From: Mesorhizobium loti
GTDB lineage: Bacteria; Pseudomonadota; Alphaproteobacteria; Rhizobiales; Rhizobiaceae
Assembly: GCA_002356515.1 (NCBI GenBank)
Contig: AP017605.1
Span: 186,001 to 250,000 of the forward strand
Reading direction: 5' to 3'
DNA: 64,000 nucleotides
Made by a program: the position numbers and the translations under genes. Within the stretch, counting starts at the first letter, position 1, and every line of letters begins with the position of its first letter. A model generated the notes under the pieces. It was not told the origin of the DNA. It was given only the letters and a program-made list of their open reading frames with translations, and did no database searches. Shown here one piece after another: positions 49,307 to 61,401 of this stretch.

Positions 49307-49720
49307 ATGCTGCAGCCAAAGCGCACAAAGTTCCGCAAGCAGTTCAAGGGCCGTATCCATGGTACCGCAAAGGGCGGCACCAACCTGGATTTCGGTGGTT
49401 TCGGGCTGAAGGCGCTTGAGCCGAACCGCGTCACCGCGCGTGAGATCGAGGCGGCCCGCCGCGCGATCACTCGCGAAATGAAGCGCGCTGGCCGCGTCTG
49501 GATCCGTATTTTCCCGGATCTGCCGGTCACGTCGAAGCCGACCGAAGTCCGCATGGGCAAGGGCAAGGGTGCCGTCGACTACTGGGCGGCACGCGTCAAG
49601 CCGGGCCGCATCATGTTCGAGATCGACGGCGTCAGTGAAGAAACCGCCCGTGAGGCGCTGCGTCTCGGCGCGGCCAAGCTCTCGGTCAGGACGCGCTTCG
49701 TACAGCGCATCGCAGAATAA
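49307..49720 (+). CDS. rplP: 50S ribosomal protein L16
   Basis: 137 residues, [40 protein letters not shown] and [20 protein letters not shown] are family signatures. L16 helps position A-site tRNA. Separated from rpmC by 13 bp. Confidence 0.96.
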   Translation: MLQPKRTKFRKQFKGRIHGTAKGGTNLDFGGFGLKALEPNRVTAREIEAARRAITREMKRAGRVWIRIFPDLPVTSKPTEVRMGKGKGAVDYWAARVKPGRIMFEIDGVSEETAREALRLGAAKLSVRTRFVQRIAE

Positions 49721-49733
49721 GGACGGGCTGATC

Positions 49734-49934
49734 ATGAAAGCCGAAGACATCCGGACCAAGACCCAGGACCAGCTGACCGACGATTTGGCCAGCCTGAAGA
49801 AAGAGCAGTTCAACCTGCGCTTCCAGAAGGCCACCGGCCAGCTCGAGAAGACCGCGCGCGTGAGGCAGGTCCGTAAGGACATTGCGCGTATCAAGACCAT
49901 CGCTGCGGAAAAGTCCGCGGCCAAGAAGGCTTAA
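49734..49934 (+). CDS. rpmC: 50S ribosomal protein L29
   Basis: 66 residues, [20 protein letters not shown], an all-helical hairpin with [20 protein letters not shown] in the second half. ATG 49734 follows AAGGACGGGCTGATC; the longer open frame upstream lies within rplP and is not real. Confidence 0.95.
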   Translation: MKAEDIRTKTQDQLTDDLASLKKEQFNLRFQKATGQLEKTARVRQVRKDIARIKTIAAEKSAAKKA

Positions 49935-49945
49935 GGACGAAAACC

Positions 49946-50185
49946 ATGCCAAAGCGCATTCTGCAGGGCACCGTCGTCAGCGACAAGAACGAGAAGACGG
50001 TTGTCGTCAAGGTCGAACGGCGCTTCACGCATCCCGTGATGAAGAAGACCGTGCGCATGACCAAGAAGTACAAGGCGCACGACGAGAACAACGCCCACAA
50101 GGTTGGCGATCAGGTGTTCATCCAGGAATCGAAGCCGATTTCCAAGGACAAGCGCTGGATCGTCGTGTCTTCGGACCAGGCGTAA
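49946..50185 (+). CDS. rpsQ: 30S ribosomal protein S17
   Basis: 79 residues, [20 protein letters not shown], an OB-fold with [20 protein letters not shown]. It binds 16S rRNA early in assembly. It is 11 bp after rpmC; 71 bp separate it from rplN. Confidence 0.95.
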   Translation: MPKRILQGTVVSDKNEKTVVVKVERRFTHPVMKKTVRMTKKYKAHDENNAHKVGDQVFIQESKPISKDKRWIVVSSDQA

Positions 50186-50256
50186 ACAACGAATTTTGGA
50201 CAGACCGGGGAGGGGTGAAAAACCCGTCCCGTTAGAAAAGAAGAAGGCGGCCAGTC

Positions 50257-50625
50257 ATGATTCAGATGCAAACAAACCTCGACGTGGCGGATAATTCCGG
50301 CGCGCGTCGTGTCATGTGCATCAAGGTGCTGGGCGGCTCGAAGCGGAAATACGCTTCCGTGGGCGACATCATCGTGGTGTCCATCAAGGAAGCCATTCCG
50401 CGCGGCCGCGTTAAGAAGGGCGATGTGATGAAGGCGGTCGTGGTTCGCACGGCCAAGGACATCCGCCGCCCGGACGGCAGCGTGATCCGTTTCGACAAGA
50501 ACGCGGCCGTTCTCGTCGACAACAAGAAAGAGCCGATCGGCACGCGTATCTTCGGACCGGTTCCGCGCGAACTCCGCGCCAAGAACCACATGAAGATCAT
50601 CTCGCTCGCGCCTGAAGTGCTGTAA
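50257..50625 (+). CDS. rplN: 50S ribosomal protein L14
   Basis: 122 residues, [20 protein letters not shown], followed by [20 protein letters not shown] and the end [13 protein letters not shown]14 contributes to the subunit interface. Canonical length; first gene of the spc segment. Confidence 0.97.
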   Translation: MIQMQTNLDVADNSGARRVMCIKVLGGSKRKYASVGDIIVVSIKEAIPRGRVKKGDVMKAVVVRTAKDIRRPDGSVIRFDKNAAVLVDNKKEPIGTRIFGPVPRELRAKNHMKIISLAPEVL

Positions 50626-50637
50626 GGAGCCGGACCA

Positions 50638-50952
50638 ATGCAAAAGATTAGAAAAGGCGACAAGGTCGTCGTGCTGGCCGGCAAGGACAAGGGCCGTTCG
50701 GGCGAAGTCCTCTCGGTTCAGCCGAAGGATGACACCGCGCTGGTGCGCGGCGTCAACATGATCCGTCGTCACCAGAAGCAGTCCCAGTCCCAAGAGGGCG
50801 GGATCATCACCAAGGAAGCGCCGATCCAGCTGTCGAACATCGCGCTGGCCGACCCCAAGGATGGCAAGCCGACCCGCGTCGGTTTCATCTTCCAGAAGGA
50901 CGGCAAGAAGGTGCGCGTCGCCAAGCGCTCGGGAGAAGTCATCAATGGCTAA
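50638..50952 (+). CDS. rplX: 50S ribosomal protein L24
   Basis: 104 residues, [20 protein letters not shown] with the KOW motif, then [19 protein letters not shown]. It initiates 50S assembly. Its last 8 bases overlap the start of rplE. Confidence 0.96.
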   Translation: MQKIRKGDKVVVLAGKDKGRSGEVLSVQPKDDTALVRGVNMIRRHQKQSQSQEGGIITKEAPIQLSNIALADPKDGKPTRVGFIFQKDGKKVRVAKRSGEVING

Positions 50953-51523
50953 GGCTCAAAGCAAGCAGGCGACTGCCACCAACACGCCGCGTCTGAAGCA
51001 GGTCTACAACGAGACCATCCGCAAGGCGCTGCAGGAGCAGTTCGGCTACGAAAACGACATGCAGGTTCCGCGCCTCGACAAGATCGTGCTGAACATGGGT
51101 GTTGGCGAAGCGACCGCCGATTCCAAGAAGCCCTCGGTTGCCGCCGAGGACCTGGCGATGATCGCCGGCCAGAAGGCCGTCGTCACCCGCGCCCGCAATT
51201 CTATCGCTGGCTTCAAGGTCCGCGAGAACATGCCGATCGGCGCCAAGGTCACGCTGCGCAAGGAACGTATGTACGAGTTCCTCGACCGCCTCGTGAACAT
51301 CGCGCTGCCGCGCGTCCGCGACTTCCGCGGACTGAACCCCAAGAGCTTCGATGGCCGTGGCAATTACGCCATGGGCATCAAGGAGCACATCGTGTTCCCG
51401 GAGATCAACTACGACAAGGTTGATCAGATCTGGGGCATGGACGTCATCGTTTGTACGACTGCGAAGACGGACGACGAAGCCCGGGCATTGCTCAAGGCTT
51501 TCAACTTCCCCTTCCGCCAGTAA
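50945..51523 (+). CDS. rplE: 50S ribosomal protein L5
   Basis: 192 residues from ATG 50945, which lies inside the end of rplX with GGGAGAAG ahead. After a short basic tail the core starts [31 protein letters not shown] and [20 protein letters not shown] are conserved. L5 contacts 5S rRNA and P-site tRNA. Confidence 0.96.
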   Translation: MAKAQSKQATATNTPRLKQVYNETIRKALQEQFGYENDMQVPRLDKIVLNMGVGEATADSKKPSVAAEDLAMIAGQKAVVTRARNSIAGFKVRENMPIGAKVTLRKERMYEFLDRLVNIALPRVRDFRGLNPKSFDGRGNYAMGIKEHIVFPEINYDKVDQIWGMDVIVCTTAKTDDEARALLKAFNFPFRQ

Positions 51524-51550
51524 CGGCAGCGAGAAAAGGAAAAATCTGAA

Positions 51551-51856
51551 ATGGCAAAGACCAGCTCAGTCGAGAAGAACAACAGGCGCCGCAAGCTTGC
51601 CGACCAGTACGGTCCCAAGCGCGCTGCCCTGAAGGCGATCATCATGGATCAGTCCAAGCCGATGGAGGAGCGCTTCCGCGCTCAGCTCAAGCTTGCTGCC
51701 CTGCCGCGCAACTCGGCCAAGATCCGCATCCGCAACCGCTGCGAAGTCACCGGCCGTCCGCGTGCCTACTATCGCAAGCTCAAAGTATCGCGCATCGCGC
51801 TTCGTGATCTCGGCAATAACGGCCAGATCCCGGGCCTGGTCAAGTCGAGCTGGTAA
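51551..51856 (+). CDS. rpsN: 30S ribosomal protein S14
   Basis: 101 residues, the long zinc-free form. [20 protein letters not shown] at the start and [20 protein letters not shown] in the second half; only one cysteine remains where zinc forms have four. Typical of alphaproteobacteria. Confidence 0.96.
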   Translation: MAKTSSVEKNNRRRKLADQYGPKRAALKAIIMDQSKPMEERFRAQLKLAALPRNSAKIRIRNRCEVTGRPRAYYRKLKVSRIALRDLGNNGQIPGLVKSSW

Positions 51857-51868
51857 GGAGGACATAAC

Positions 51869-52267
51869 ATGTCATTGAGCGATCCTCTCGGCGATATGCT
51901 GACCCGCATCCGCAACGCCTACGGCCGCAAGAAGTCGAGTGTCTCGACGCCGGCTTCGCGTCTGCGCACCCGCGTCCTCGACGTGCTGAAGGCTGAAGGC
52001 TATATCCGCGACTACAGCCAGACCGACTTCGACAACGGCAAGTCCGAAATCGAAATCGAGCTGAAGTATTTCGACGGTGCGCCGGTCGTGCGCGAAATCG
52101 CCCGCGTCTCGAAGCCGGGCCGCCGCGTTTACGTCTCGGCCAAGTCGATCCCGCACGTCGCCAACGGCCTCGGCATCGCCATCCTTTCGACGCCGAAGGG
52201 CGTGATGGCCGATCACGAAGCCCGCGAACAGAACGTCGGCGGCGAGATCCTCTGCCAGATCTTCTGA
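51869..52267 (+). CDS. rpsH: 30S ribosomal protein S8
   Basis: 132 residues, [20 protein letters not shown]. The 16S-binding C-terminal part has [20 protein letters not shown]. In E. coli S8 represses the spc operon. It follows rpsN by 12 bp with AAGGAGGACATAAC as a strong site. Confidence 0.96.
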   Translation: MSLSDPLGDMLTRIRNAYGRKKSSVSTPASRLRTRVLDVLKAEGYIRDYSQTDFDNGKSEIEIELKYFDGAPVVREIARVSKPGRRVYVSAKSIPHVANGLGIAILSTPKGVMADHEAREQNVGGEILCQIF

Positions 52268-52296
52268 TCTGGCAACTGACCGCAAATTGGAATCCG

Positions 52297-52318
52297 GTCT
52301 TCGGATCGTTCCGAAGAC
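52297..52318 (+). promoter_or_regulatory. hairpin between rpsH and rplF
   Basis: GTCTTCGGA and TCCGAAGAC make a perfect 9-bp stem with a TCGT loop, 38 bp before rplF. No T tract; possibly a processing or mRNA-stability element. Confidence 0.45.
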
Positions 52319-52355
52319 AGAGACCTGAAACAAGAGAAGTGACGAGGACAACAAA

Positions 52356-52889
52356 ATGTCTCGTATTGGAAAGAAACCCGTTTCGCTGCCGCAGGGCGTG
52401 ACCGCGACCGTCAACGGCCAGACCGTGACGGCGAAGGGCCCCAAGGGCGAGCTGAAGTTCGTGGTGAACGACGAAGTCCTGGTCAAGATGGAAGGCAGCG
52501 AGATTGCTGTCGAGCCGCGCGACCAGACCAAGACCGCCCGCTCGAAGTGGGGCATGTCGCGCACGCAGATCGTCAACATCCTGCAGGGCGTCAAGGACGG
52601 TTTCGAGAAGAAGCTCGAGATCACCGGCGTTGGCTATCGTGCCGCGCTTCAGGGCAAGAACCTGCAGCTGGCCCTTGGCTTCAGCCATGACGTCGTCTAC
52701 GAGACGCCGGCCGGCATCACCATCACGGTGCCGAAGCCGACCGAGATCACCGTTGCCGGCATCGACAAGCAGCAGGTTGGCCAGGTGGCTGCCGAGATCC
52801 GCGAATACCGCGGCCCTGAGCCTTACAAGGGCAAGGGCGTCCGCTACGCTGGCGAGAAGATCGTCCGCAAGGAAGGCAAGAAGAAGTAA
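52356..52889 (+). CDS. rplF: 50S ribosomal protein L6
   Basis: 177 residues, [20 protein letters not shown]. Two homologous domains; the second ends [20 protein letters not shown], the family signature. L6 lies near the factor-binding site. A hairpin repeat follows it. Confidence 0.97.
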   Translation: MSRIGKKPVSLPQGVTATVNGQTVTAKGPKGELKFVVNDEVLVKMEGSEIAVEPRDQTKTARSKWGMSRTQIVNILQGVKDGFEKKLEITGVGYRAALQGKNLQLALGFSHDVVYETPAGITITVPKPTEITVAGIDKQQVGQVAAEIREYRGPEPYKGKGVRYAGEKIVRKEGKKK

Positions 52890-52894
52890 TAGGC

Positions 52895-52933
52895 TTGGCC
52901 CCGAAAAGTTTAAGATTTTTCGGAAGGGGCCAA
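52895..52933. repeat. CGAAAAG-type palindromic repeat after rplF
   Basis: TTGGCCCC pairs with GGGGCCAA around an inner CCGAAAAGT/TTTTTCGG-like pair. It shares its core with the elements at 53388-53430 and 15942-15986. It sits inside the spc segment, 5 bp after the rplF stop. Confidence 0.65.
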
Positions 52934-53026
52934 ACCAGAGGATTTAACGCCGCGGGGAGCGGTCGCGGGAGGCGCTTTCGCCTACCGCATATGGCGGCCC
53001 CCGTTTTTTGAAGGCAAGGAACTATC

Positions 53027-53386
53027 ATGGCTAGCAAAGAATCCATCCAGCGCCGTGCGCAGCGCGTCCGCCGCCAGATCAAGAAGGTCGCCGGCGACCG
53101 TCCGCGTCTGTCGGTCCACCGCACGTCGAAGAACATTTACGTTCAGGTCATCGACGACGCCAAGGGTCACACCATCGTTGCAGCCTCGACGCTCGAGAAG
53201 GACCTCAAGGGTTCGCTCAAGACCGGGGCCGACACCGCGGCCGCTGCCGCGATCGGCAAGCTGATCGCCGAGCGCGCCACCAAGGCCGGCGTCAAGGAAG
53301 TCGTCTTCGATCGCGGCGCCTACATCTATCACGGCCGCGTCAAGGCGCTGGCCGAGGCTGCCCGCGAAGGCGGTCTTAGTTTCTAA
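53027..53386 (+). CDS. rplR: 50S ribosomal protein L18
   Basis: 119 residues, [40 protein letters not shown] and [20 protein letters not shown] are conserved; binds 5S rRNA. It is flanked on both sides by CGAAAAG-type hairpins, with 137 bp gaps upstream and downstream, wide for this cluster. Confidence 0.96.
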   Translation: MASKESIQRRAQRVRRQIKKVAGDRPRLSVHRTSKNIYVQVIDDAKGHTIVAASTLEKDLKGSLKTGADTAAAAAIGKLIAERATKAGVKEVVFDRGAYIYHGRVKALAEAAREGGLSF

Positions 53387-53387
53387 T

Positions 53388-53430
53388 GCTTGATCCCGAA
53401 AAGTTGCAGACTTTTCGGATAAGATCATGC
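53388..53430. repeat. CGAAAAG-type palindromic repeat after rplR
   Basis: GATCCCGAAAAGT and ACTTTTCGGATAAGATC flank a TGCAG loop, directly after the rplR stop. Core shared with the elements at 52895 and 15942. Confidence 0.65.
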
Positions 53431-53521
53431 AAAGGAAAAAATAACTTTCGCCCCCGGTGACCCACAGAGGCGCCGGATCTCATCATCAACCGTGCTTCCG
53501 GAAAAAAACAAGGAACAGGAT

Positions 53522-54085
53522 ATGGCACAGGAACGTAGGGAAGGCGGCCGCGGCCGCGAGCGTGAAGAGCGCGATGACGGCATGGTGGACAAGCTCGTCC
53601 ACATCAACCGCGTCGCCAAGGTCGTCAAGGGCGGCCGCCGCTTCGGCTTCGCCGCACTCGTCGTCGTCGGCGACCAGAAGGGCCGCGTCGGCTTCGGTCA
53701 TGGCAAAGCACGCGAAGTGCCGGAAGCCATCCGCAAGGCAACCGAATCGGCAAAGCGCGACATGATCTTCGTGCCGCTGCGCTCGGGCCGTACGCTGCAT
53801 CACGACGTCGAGGGACGTTGGGGCGCCGGACGCGTTCTGCTGCGCGCTGCCAAGCAGGGTACCGGCATCATCGCCGGCGGCCCGATGCGCGCTGTCTTCG
53901 AGACGCTCGGCATGCATGACGTGGTCGCCAAGTCGATGGGTTCGTCGAACCCGTACAACATGGTTCGCGCCACCTTTGACGCGCTGAAGAGCCAGATGCA
54001 TCCCAAGGATGTGGCTGCCGCGCGCGGCATCAAGTATTCGACCCTTCAGGCCCGCCGCGGCACCGCCGTTGCGGCTGAAGAATAG
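53522..54085 (+). CDS. rpsE: 30S ribosomal protein S5
   Basis: 187 residues from ATG 53522; an ATG-less extension upstream was rejected. After an arginine-rich start ([15 protein letters not shown]), [20 protein letters not shown] is the family hallmark, and the second domain has [16 protein letters not shown] sequence. S5 helps decoding accuracy and mRNA unwinding. Confidence 0.96.
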   Translation: MAQERREGGRGREREERDDGMVDKLVHINRVAKVVKGGRRFGFAALVVVGDQKGRVGFGHGKAREVPEAIRKATESAKRDMIFVPLRSGRTLHHDVEGRWGAGRVLLRAAKQGTGIIAGGPMRAVFETLGMHDVVAKSMGSSNPYNMVRATFDALKSQMHPKDVAAARGIKYSTLQARRGTAVAAEE

Positions 54086-54109
54086 TCGATCTGACCAGGG
54101 ATTTTGACC

Positions 54110-54307
54110 ATGGCCAAGAAAGCAACCAAGACCATCACCGTTGAGCAGATCGGTTCGCCGATCCGCCGTCCGAAGGAACAGCGCGCGACGCTGGTCGGCC
54201 TCGGCCTCAACAAGATGCACAAGCAGCGCACCCTGGAAGATACGCCTTCCGTGCGCGGCATGATCGCCGCCGTTCAGCATCTCGTCCGCGTCGTGGACGA
54301 GGGCTGA
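54110..54307 (+). CDS. rpmD: 50S ribosomal protein L30
   Basis: 65 residues, [20 protein letters not shown], then [20 protein letters not shown]. Standard short form. A TTG two codons earlier is possible but lacks support. Confidence 0.95.
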   Translation: MAKKATKTITVEQIGSPIRRPKEQRATLVGLGLNKMHKQRTLEDTPSVRGMIAAVQHLVRVVDEG

Positions 54308-54329
54308 GCCAAAGCGCAGGAGAACTCAG

Positions 54330-54803
54330 ATGAAACTCAACGATCTGCGTGACAAGGACGGCGCGACGCATTCCAAGAAGCGTCTCGGCCGTGGCATCGG
54401 TTCCGGCTCGGGCAAGACCGCCGGTCGCGGCGTCAAGGGCCAGAAGGCGCGCTCCGGCGTCGCCATCAACGGCTTCGAGGGCGGCCAGATGCCGCTCTAC
54501 AGGCGTCTGCCGAAGCGTGGCTTCAACAACATCTTCGCCAAGAGCTTCGTTGTCGTGTCGCTGGCGCGCATCCAGGAAGCCGTCGACGCCAAGAAGCTCG
54601 ACGCCAAGGCAACCGTGACGGCCGAGGCGCTTGTCGCCGCCGGCGTCATCCGCCGCGTCAAGGATGGCGTGCGCGTGCTGTCCGATGGCGAGCTGAAGGC
54701 TAAGCTTGCCTTCGACGTGGCCGGCGCTTCCAAGGCTGCGATCGAGAAGATCGAAAAGGCTGGTGGCTCGGTCAAGTTGCCGGAAAAGGCAGCTGCCGAG
54801 TAA
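54330..54803 (+). CDS. rplO: 50S ribosomal protein L15
   Basis: 157 residues, [40 protein letters not shown] and [20 protein letters not shown] are conserved. It is followed by a 194-bp gap holding a strong hairpin before secY. Confidence 0.96.
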   Translation: MKLNDLRDKDGATHSKKRLGRGIGSGSGKTAGRGVKGQKARSGVAINGFEGGQMPLYRRLPKRGFNNIFAKSFVVVSLARIQEAVDAKKLDAKATVTAEALVAAGVIRRVKDGVRVLSDGELKAKLAFDVAGASKAAIEKIEKAGGSVKLPEKAAAE

Positions 54804-54877
54804 CGGCAATTTGAAGCGCGATCGGCAAGAGTGGAATCCCGTTTTTGCTCACGATTGCGCTTTGATCTGCTCAATTA

Positions 54878-54902
54878 AGCGGCCGCGTCAACGCGGCCGC
54901 TT
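54878..54902 (+). terminator. perfect 11-bp hairpin between rplO and secY
   Basis: AAGCGGCCGCG and CGCGGCCGCTT pair around a TCAA loop, followed by GCATGTTT rather than a pure T tract. It may partly uncouple secY-adk expression from the ribosomal genes. Confidence 0.5.
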
Positions 54903-54997
54903 GCATGTTTAGAGCCCGGAGCTTATCTCGTGAGCTTCGGTGAAACGCACCGCCTGACCTCACGGGCCATCAAGCGTTACCAAGCGGAGAATCAGGC

Positions 54998-56338
54998 ATG
55001 GCTTCGGCTGCTGAACAACTAGCCTCGAATCTGAATTTCTCGGCCTTTGCCAAGGCAGAGGACCTGAAGAAACGCATCTGGTTCACCATCGGCGCGCTGC
55101 TCGTCTATCGCCTCGGCACCTACATCCCGCTTCCAGGCATCAATCCCGACGCCTTCGCCCAGGCCTTCTCTTCGCAGAGCAAGGGCGTGCTCGGCATGTT
55201 CAACATGTTCGCCGGCGGCGCCGTGCAGCGCATGGCGATCTTCGCGCTCGGCATCATGCCTTACATCTCCGCCTCCATTATCATGCAGCTGATGACCTCG
55301 GTCATCCCGTCGCTGGAAGCGCTGAAGAAGGAAGGCGAACAGGGCCGCAAGGTCATCAACCAGTACACGCGCTACGGCACCGTGCTTCTGGCCCTGGTGC
55401 AGGCCTACGGCATTTCGGTCGGGCTTGAGAACGGCAACGGCATTGTCAGCGATCCTGGCATGTTCTTCCGCATCTCGACCGTCGTCACCCTGGTCGGCGG
55501 CACCATGTTCCTGATGTGGCTTGGTGAGCAGATCACCGCGCGCGGCATCGGCAACGGCATTTCGCTGATCATCTTCTCCGGCATCGTCGCCGGCCTGCCG
55601 CATGCCATTTCCGGCACGCTGGAACTCGGCCGCACCGGCGCCCTGTCGACCGGCCTGATCCTGGCGATCATCGTGCTCGCCATCGTCGTCATCGCGCTCA
55701 TCGTGTTCTTCGAGCGCGCTCAGCGCCGCCTGCTGATCCAGTATCCGAAGCGCCAGGTTGGCAACCGGATGTTCCAGGGCGACACTTCGCATCTGCCGCT
55801 GAAGCTCAACACGTCGGGCGTCATCCCGCCGATCTTCGCGTCGTCGCTGCTGCTGCTGCCGGCCACCGTCGCCGGCTTCTCGCAGACGACCAACATGCCT
55901 GCCTGGGCGAGCACCATCCTGGCCTCGCTTGGCCACGGCCAGCCGCTCTACATGCTGTTTTATGCGGCGATGATCGTGTTCTTCGCCTTCTTCTACACAG
56001 CGATTGTCTTCAACCCGAAGGACACCGCCGACCAGCTCAAGAAGCATTCGGGCTTCATCCCGGGCTATCGTCCGGGCGAGCGCACCGCCGATTACATCGA
56101 TTACGTTCTCACCCGCATCACCGTCATCGGCGCCATCTATCTGGTGCTGGTGTGCCTGCTGCCGGAGTTCCTGATCTCGGCGACTGGCGTACCGTTCTAC
56201 CTCGGTGGCACATCGCTTCTGATCGTGGTCAGTGTCACGCTCGATACGGTTGCGCAGATTCAGGGCCACCTGATCGCGCACCAGTATGAAGGCCTGATCA
56301 AGAAGTCGAAGCTGCGCGGGGGGAAGAAAGCCAGATGA
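54998..56338 (+). CDS. secY: preprotein translocase subunit SecY
   Basis: 446 residues with ten hydrophobic spans. [19 protein letters not shown], the plug region [20 protein letters not shown], and the cytoplasmic loop with QYPKRQVG and [19 protein letters not shown] are all typical. It forms the channel with SecE (23184). The stop overlaps adk by 4 nt. Confidence 0.97.
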   Translation: MASAAEQLASNLNFSAFAKAEDLKKRIWFTIGALLVYRLGTYIPLPGINPDAFAQAFSSQSKGVLGMFNMFAGGAVQRMAIFALGIMPYISASIIMQLMTSVIPSLEALKKEGEQGRKVINQYTRYGTVLLALVQAYGISVGLENGNGIVSDPGMFFRISTVVTLVGGTMFLMWLGEQITARGIGNGISLIIFSGIVAGLPHAISGTLELGRTGALSTGLILAIIVLAIVVIALIVFFERAQRRLLIQYPKRQVGNRMFQGDTSHLPLKLNTSGVIPPIFASSLLLLPATVAGFSQTTNMPAWASTILASLGHGQPLYMLFYAAMIVFFAFFYTAIVFNPKDTADQLKKHSGFIPGYRPGERTADYIDYVLTRITVIGAIYLVLVCLLPEFLISATGVPFYLGGTSLLIVVSVTLDTVAQIQGHLIAHQYEGLIKKSKLRGGKKAR

Positions 56339-56931
56339 GGTTGATATTGCTTGGGCCGCCAGGAGCGGGCAAGGGGACACAAGCACAAAGACTGGTAGAC
56401 AAATACGGCATACCCCAGCTTTCGACGGGTGACATGCTGCGTGCGGCCGTTCAGGCCGGTACCGAAGTCGGCAAGCGTGCCAAGGCGGTGATGGATGCCG
56501 GTGAGCTGGTGTCCGACGCCATCGTCAACGCCATCGTCGCCGAACGCATCGACCAGGCTGATTGCGCCAAGGGGTTCATCCTCGACGGCTACCCGCGCAC
56601 GCTGGTGCAGGCCGATGCGGTTGAATCGATGCTTTCTGAGCGTGGCATCAGCCTCGACACAGTCATCGAACTGGTCGTCGACGACAGGGCCCTGGTCGGC
56701 CGCATCGTCAAGCGCGCCGAGGATGCCAAGGCGGTTGGCCAGCCGGTGCGCAAGGACGACAATCCCGCGGTGTTCGAAGAGCGCCTGCGGGAGTATTACA
56801 AGAAGACCGCTCCGCTGACCGGCTACTACTATGCCAAGGGCAGGCTCAAGACGGTCGACGGCATGGCCAGCATCGACGCGGTTACCGCCGAGATTGAAGC
56901 CGTGCTCGCAGCGGCCGCCAAGGCGCGGTAA
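56335..56931 (+). CDS. adk: adenylate kinase (short-LID form)
   Basis: 198 residues. P-loop [15 protein letters not shown], then [22 protein letters not shown] and [11 protein letters not shown]. The LID between about 125 and 135 is reduced to a few residues and lacks zinc cysteines, the short variant usual in rhizobia. Interconverts ATP + AMP and 2 ADP. Starts within the end of secY (ATGA). Confidence 0.95.
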   Translation: MRLILLGPPGAGKGTQAQRLVDKYGIPQLSTGDMLRAAVQAGTEVGKRAKAVMDAGELVSDAIVNAIVAERIDQADCAKGFILDGYPRTLVQADAVESMLSERGISLDTVIELVVDDRALVGRIVKRAEDAKAVGQPVRKDDNPAVFEERLREYYKKTAPLTGYYYAKGRLKTVDGMASIDAVTAEIEAVLAAAAKAR

Positions 56932-57149
56932 GGGAATTTAAAGATTAGGCTTGACGGGAGCGGCCCGCTGCGGTATGGCGGCCCGTCTTCCTATCAGGTG
57001 CGCACTTTGCTTGTCCGCAAGGGCAAGGCAGTCGCTTTGAACTGGAAACTCCCGCAAGGGCCGGCCTCCACCGGACGCGGGGCAACTTTGACAGCGCCAG
57101 GCCTGCCTTGTTTGAAAGGTTGGTCGGCCCACATGGAGAAGGAAAGAAC

Positions 57150-57518
57150 ATGGCTCGTATAGCCGGCGTCAACATTCCGACCAACAAGCGTGTCGTCATC
57201 GCGCTTCAGTACATTCACGGCATTGGCAAGAAGTTCGCCCAGGAGATCGTCGACAAGGTCGGCATCCCGGCCGAGCGCCGCGTCAACCAGCTGACCGACG
57301 CTGAAGTGCTGCAGATCCGCGAGACCATCGACCGCGACTACCAGGTCGAAGGCGACCTGCGCCGCGAAGTGTCGATGAACATCAAGCGTCTCATGGACCT
57401 CGGCTGCTACCGCGGCCTGCGTCATCGCCGCTCGCTGCCGGTTCGCGGCCAGCGCACGCACACCAATGCACGCACCCGCAAGGGCCCGGCCAAGTCGATC
57501 GCCGGCAAGAAGAAGTAA
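57150..57518 (+). CDS. rpsM: 30S ribosomal protein S13
   Basis: 122 residues, [20 protein letters not shown], ending in the basic [20 protein letters not shown] region and a lysine-rich tail. ATG 57150 follows GGAGAAGGAAAGAAC. It contacts P-site tRNA. First gene of the alpha segment; a dispersed palindrome separates it from rpsK. Confidence 0.97.
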   Translation: MARIAGVNIPTNKRVVIALQYIHGIGKKFAQEIVDKVGIPAERRVNQLTDAEVLQIRETIDRDYQVEGDLRREVSMNIKRLMDLGCYRGLRHRRSLPVRGQRTHTNARTRKGPAKSIAGKKK

Positions 57519-57520
57519 GT

Positions 57521-57590
57521 GAGCGAATAGCGAGTAGCCATTAGCGAATAGGGATCCCTATTCGCTATTTCCTACTCACTACTCGCTTTC
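57521..57590. repeat. palindromic repeat (GAATAGCGAGTAG type) inside the alpha operon
   Basis: Centred on a perfect 26-nt palindrome at 57542-57567 (arms TAGCGAATAGGGA/TCCCTATTCGCTA), with further GCGAGTAG and CTACTCACTACTCGC words. Related to the element at 8474-8571. It interrupts the rpsM-rpsK junction. Confidence 0.75.
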
Positions 57591-57644
57591 AAAGGTGGAG
57601 CCGCTGGCATTACGGCGGTGTAGAGATCAACTGAAAGGACTATC

Positions 57645-58034
57645 ATGGCCAAGGAAGCCGCTCGTGTTCGCCGTCGCGAACGCAAGAATATCTCGTCGGG
57701 CGTTGCCCACGTCAATTCGACCTTCAACAACACGATGATCACCATCACCGACGCGCAGGGCAACTCGATTGCCTGGTCGTCGGCTGGCGCCCAGGGCTTC
57801 AAGGGTTCGCGCAAGTCGACCCCGTTCGCTGCCCAGATGGCTGCTGAGGATGTTGCCAAGAAGGCCCAGGAACACGGCATGCGCATGCTTGAAGTCGAGG
57901 TCTGCGGACCTGGCTCGGGTCGTGAGTCTGCTCTGCGCGCCCTGCAGGCGGCCGGCTTCACCATCACCTCGATCCGTGATGTGACGCCGATCCCGCACAA
58001 TGGCTGCCGCCCGCGCAAGAAGCGCCGCGTCTAA
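57645..58034 (+). CDS. rpsK: 30S ribosomal protein S11
   Basis: 129 residues, [38 protein letters not shown] and [18 protein letters not shown] are the family marks. S11 shapes the mRNA exit platform. Starts after GAAAGGACTATC. Confidence 0.97.
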
Positions 58035-58138
58035 GAAATTACCGAACGCCGCGTGAGCGCCCTCAAGGGCGCTCCTCCACGGCATTCCAGGTCGCCCGCC
58101 ACGATTGGATGGTGGCGGGTCAACGGAAGGAAAGCATC

Positions 58139-59149
58139 ATGATCCAGAAAAATTGGCAGGAACTGATCAAGCCGAACAAGATCGAGTTCTCGTCGAAGAA
58201 GAAGACGCTGACCACGCTGGTCGCCGAGCCGCTCGAGCGCGGCTTCGGCCTCACGCTGGGCAACGCGCTGCGCCGCGTGCTTCTGTCTTCGCTGCGCGGT
58301 GCGGCTGTCACCGCCGTGCAGATCGACGGCGTTCTGCATGAATTCTCGTCCATCGCCGGCGTGCGCGAGGACGTGACCGACATCGTCTTGAACATCAAGG
58401 AAATCGCCATCCGCATGGAAGGCGATGGCCCCAAGCGCATGGTCGTACGCAAGCAGGGCCCGGGTGCGGTTCTCGCCGGCGACATCCAGACGGTTGGCGA
58501 CGTCGAGATCCTCAACCCCGACCACGTCATCTGCACGCTGGACGAAGGCGCTGAAATCCGCATGGAGTTCACCGTCGACACCGGTAAGGGCTACGTGCCT
58601 GCCGAGCGCAACCGCGCCGAAGACGCGCCGATCGGCCTGATCCCGGTCGACAGCCTCTATTCGCCGGTCAAGAAGGTCTCCTACAAGGTCGAAAACACCC
58701 GCGAGGGCCAGGTTCTCGACTATGACAAGCTGACCATGACCATCGAGACCGACGGTTCGATCTCGGGCGAGGACGCGGTGGCTTTCGCCGCTCGCATCCT
58801 GCAGGACCAGCTTGGCCTGTTCGTCAACTTCGACGAGCCGCAGAAGGAAGTCGCCGCCGAAGCCGTCACCGAGCTCGCCTTCAACCCGGCGCTGCTCAAG
58901 AAGGTCGACGAACTCGAGCTTTCGGTGCGTTCGGCCAACTGCCTGAAGAACGACAACATCGTCTACATTGGCGATCTCATCCAGAAGACCGAAGCCGAGA
59001 TGCTGCGCACCCCGAACTTCGGCCGCAAGTCGCTGAACGAGATCAAGGAAGTCCTGGCGGCGATGGGCCTGCACCTCGGCATGGAAGTGCCGGACTGGCC
59101 GCCGGAGAACATCGAAGACCTCGCCAAGCGTTACGAAGACCAATATTGA
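58139..59149 (+). CDS. rpoA: RNA polymerase subunit alpha
   Basis: 336 residues from ATG 58139 ([20 protein letters not shown]). The N-terminal assembly domain has [20 protein letters not shown]; the C-terminal domain, which contacts activators and UP elements, has [20 protein letters not shown] and [18 protein letters not shown] linker near 235-250 separates them. Start chosen for GGAAGGAAAGCATC. Confidence 0.98.
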
Positions 59150-59253
59150 GCATGAATTCCAAGGATCGGCGGCGTGGGCCGCTTGATCCGACGGTCATGC
59201 GGAAAGCCATCAGAGGCCGCGGCCTCTTGAACAACTGAAGAAGGAAAAGAGCC

Positions 59254-59685
59254 ATGCGCCACGGTTTCAAAGGCCGCCGCTTCGCCCGAAGCATTAGCCA
59301 TCGCAAGTCGATGTTCGCCAACCTCGCCGTGTCGCTGCTCGAGCACGAGCAGATCGTCACCACCCTGCCGAAGGCGAAGGACCTGCGTCCGATCGTCGAG
59401 AAGCTGGTGACGCTCGGCAAGCGCGGCGACCTGCACGCCCGCCGCCAGGTCATTGCCCAGATCGGCAATGAAGGCGTCGTCAAGCGCCTGTTCGACACCA
59501 TCGCCCCGCGCTACGCCACCCGCAATGGCGGCTATCTGCGCATCATGAAGGCAGGCTTCCGTCACGGCGACAACGCCGCGATGGCCGTCATCGAGTTCGT
59601 CGATCGCGACACGGATGCCAAGGGCGCCGCCGACCGCGCTCGCCTCGAAGCCGAAGGCACCGAAGCGGACGCCGCGGCCGCATAA
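59254..59685 (+). CDS. rplQ: 50S ribosomal protein L17
   Basis: 143 residues, [40 protein letters not shown] is typical; an acidic alanine-rich tail ([10 protein letters not shown]) extends the fold. Last gene of the ribosomal cluster. Confidence 0.97.
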   Translation: MRHGFKGRRFARSISHRKSMFANLAVSLLEHEQIVTTLPKAKDLRPIVEKLVTLGKRGDLHARRQVIAQIGNEGVVKRLFDTIAPRYATRNGGYLRIMKAGFRHGDNAAMAVIEFVDRDTDAKGAADRARLEAEGTEADAAAA

Positions 59686-59710
59686 GGCTCGGTCTTTCCA
59701 GAATGAATCG

Positions 59711-59735
59711 AAGGGGCCCGCGGGCCCCTTTTTCT
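59711..59735 (+). terminator. intrinsic terminator of the ribosomal cluster
   Basis: AAGGGGCCCG and CGGGCCCCTT form a 10-bp self-complementary stem followed by TTTCTTG. It ends the rpsL-rplQ cluster. Confidence 0.85.
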
Positions 59736-59866
59736 TGTTCTGCGTGCGCCAAAGCGTCTCCAAAACGATCGGCAGGCGCGAAAATAATCGGATTTCAGCG
59801 GCTTAGCCTTTCATTTTGCACAATCGTCGGGACAATGCGCCCGAACTTGCCTTGGAGGATTCGCGA

Positions 59867-61360
<1,494 letters not shown>

Positions 61361-61401
61361 GTTCGGTCTGAAGGGATCGCGCTCCAAACCAAAAGAAGTG
61401 C

